From: JBGPHT01 sp041484525
GTDB lineage: Bacteria; Acidobacteriota; Terriglobia; Bryobacterales; Bryobacteraceae
Reading direction: 5' to 3'
Assembly (NCBI GenBank): GCA_041484525.1
Contig: JBGPHT010000269.1
Span: 1 to 5,721, forward strand
Length of the DNA stretch: 5,721 nt
The notes under the pieces were generated by a model. The model was not told the origin of the DNA. It saw nothing but the letters and a program-made list of their open reading frames with translations, and made no database searches. The first letter of the stretch is position 1. Each line of letters begins with the position of its first letter. Below are positions 5,444 to 5,721 of the stretch, in pieces. A program made the position numbers and the translations under genes.

Positions 5444-5721
5444 TCTGATAGCGGAATTCACACTCCCACCCCGCATCCGTCTTCTTCGACGGCTTCCACT
5501 CGGCCTGGCGCAATTGCTCGACCAGCCGGGACGTCTTGCGCGCTGAGATCACGAACAGGGCAGCGCATTGTGCGTAACTGTCGACCGCATCCCAGCCGTA
5601 GAATCCCGAATCGGCCCGGCCGAAAATCCGCTTCACGCCCGGCGGCAAAGCCGCGCACACACTTCGTATGCGATCGCCAATCTGTTTGCCGGTGGGGCGG
5701 TCGCCGTTGCGCAGTTCGCCC
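5444..5721 (-). pseudogene. IS1380-type transposase fragment, running off the right edge
   Basis: The open frame comes in from the right edge (GELRNGDRPTGKQIGDRIRS), continues through VCAALPPGVKR and shows GRADSGFYGWDAV. The Asp of RADSGF is a catalytic DDE residue in this family. LFVISARKTSRLVEQL and WKPSKKTDAGWECEFRYQ follow, all typical of the middle of IS1380 transposases. Likeness ends abruptly at EFRYQ (5444), where IS256-type sequence takes over, so the C-terminal third including the last catalytic Glu is missing. The 5' end lies outside the window. The frame stays open into the fused IS256 piece and stops at 5325, but that chimera is unlikely to be functional. Confidence 0.8.

Noticed and set aside
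1..5721. CRISPR arrays, tRNA or rRNA genes
   Set aside because: No regularly spaced identical repeats with spacers, no cloverleaf-like sequence and no rRNA-like conserved stretch were seen on either strand.

Overview
The window looks like an accessory, decaying stretch of a fairly GC-rich bacterial chromosome. Every recognisable gene is on the minus strand. The organism is most likely an acidobacterium of the Solibacter/Bryobacter type. That guess is by recall only: the wording of the Rhs core, a MobC-like ribbon-helix-helix protein, a secreted protein ending in a NWSTPIY-type motif, and the mix of IS630, IS256 and IS1380 relatives. No ribosomal or housekeeping gene is present to confirm it.

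Reading in the direction of transcription, from right to left: 4492-5721 is a mosaic of three broken insertion sequences. It holds an IS1380-type transposase fragment entering from the right edge, a short IS256-type N-terminal fragment, about 110 unassigned bases with hairpins, and an IS630-type transposase lacking its N-terminus. About 230 non-coding bases with short periodic repeats follow (4262-4491). Then comes the tail of an Rhs/YD-repeat protein (4261 to about 2931). It ends in the usual core with a DPSGL cleavage-type motif and a glycine-rich linker, and leads into a variable C-terminal domain at 2442-2930. That domain carries H-x3-D-x5-H-x13-H-x3-D, the ligand spacing of zinc-dependent phospholipase C and S1/P1 nucleases. 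A three-helix membrane protein with a good ribosome binding site (2055-2408) follows directly and is the natural immunity candidate. Further left are a frameshifted secreted protein (1111-1960), an interval with direct repeats and stacked palindromes (908-991), and a frameshifted MobC-like protein (155-667).

The main biological find is the Rhs-CT toxin and immunity pair, with an unassigned effector domain that I read as a Zn-PLC/P1-nuclease-like hydrolase. The Rhs core and the toxin are separated in frame only by a perfect 8-bp tandem duplication at 2925-2940; removing one copy fuses them exactly.

The main caution is that nearly every longer gene carries one or two single-base frame breaks, several of them in short homopolymers. 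Either the region is decaying or the sequence contains indel errors. The reconstructions given here assume the breaks can be repaired.
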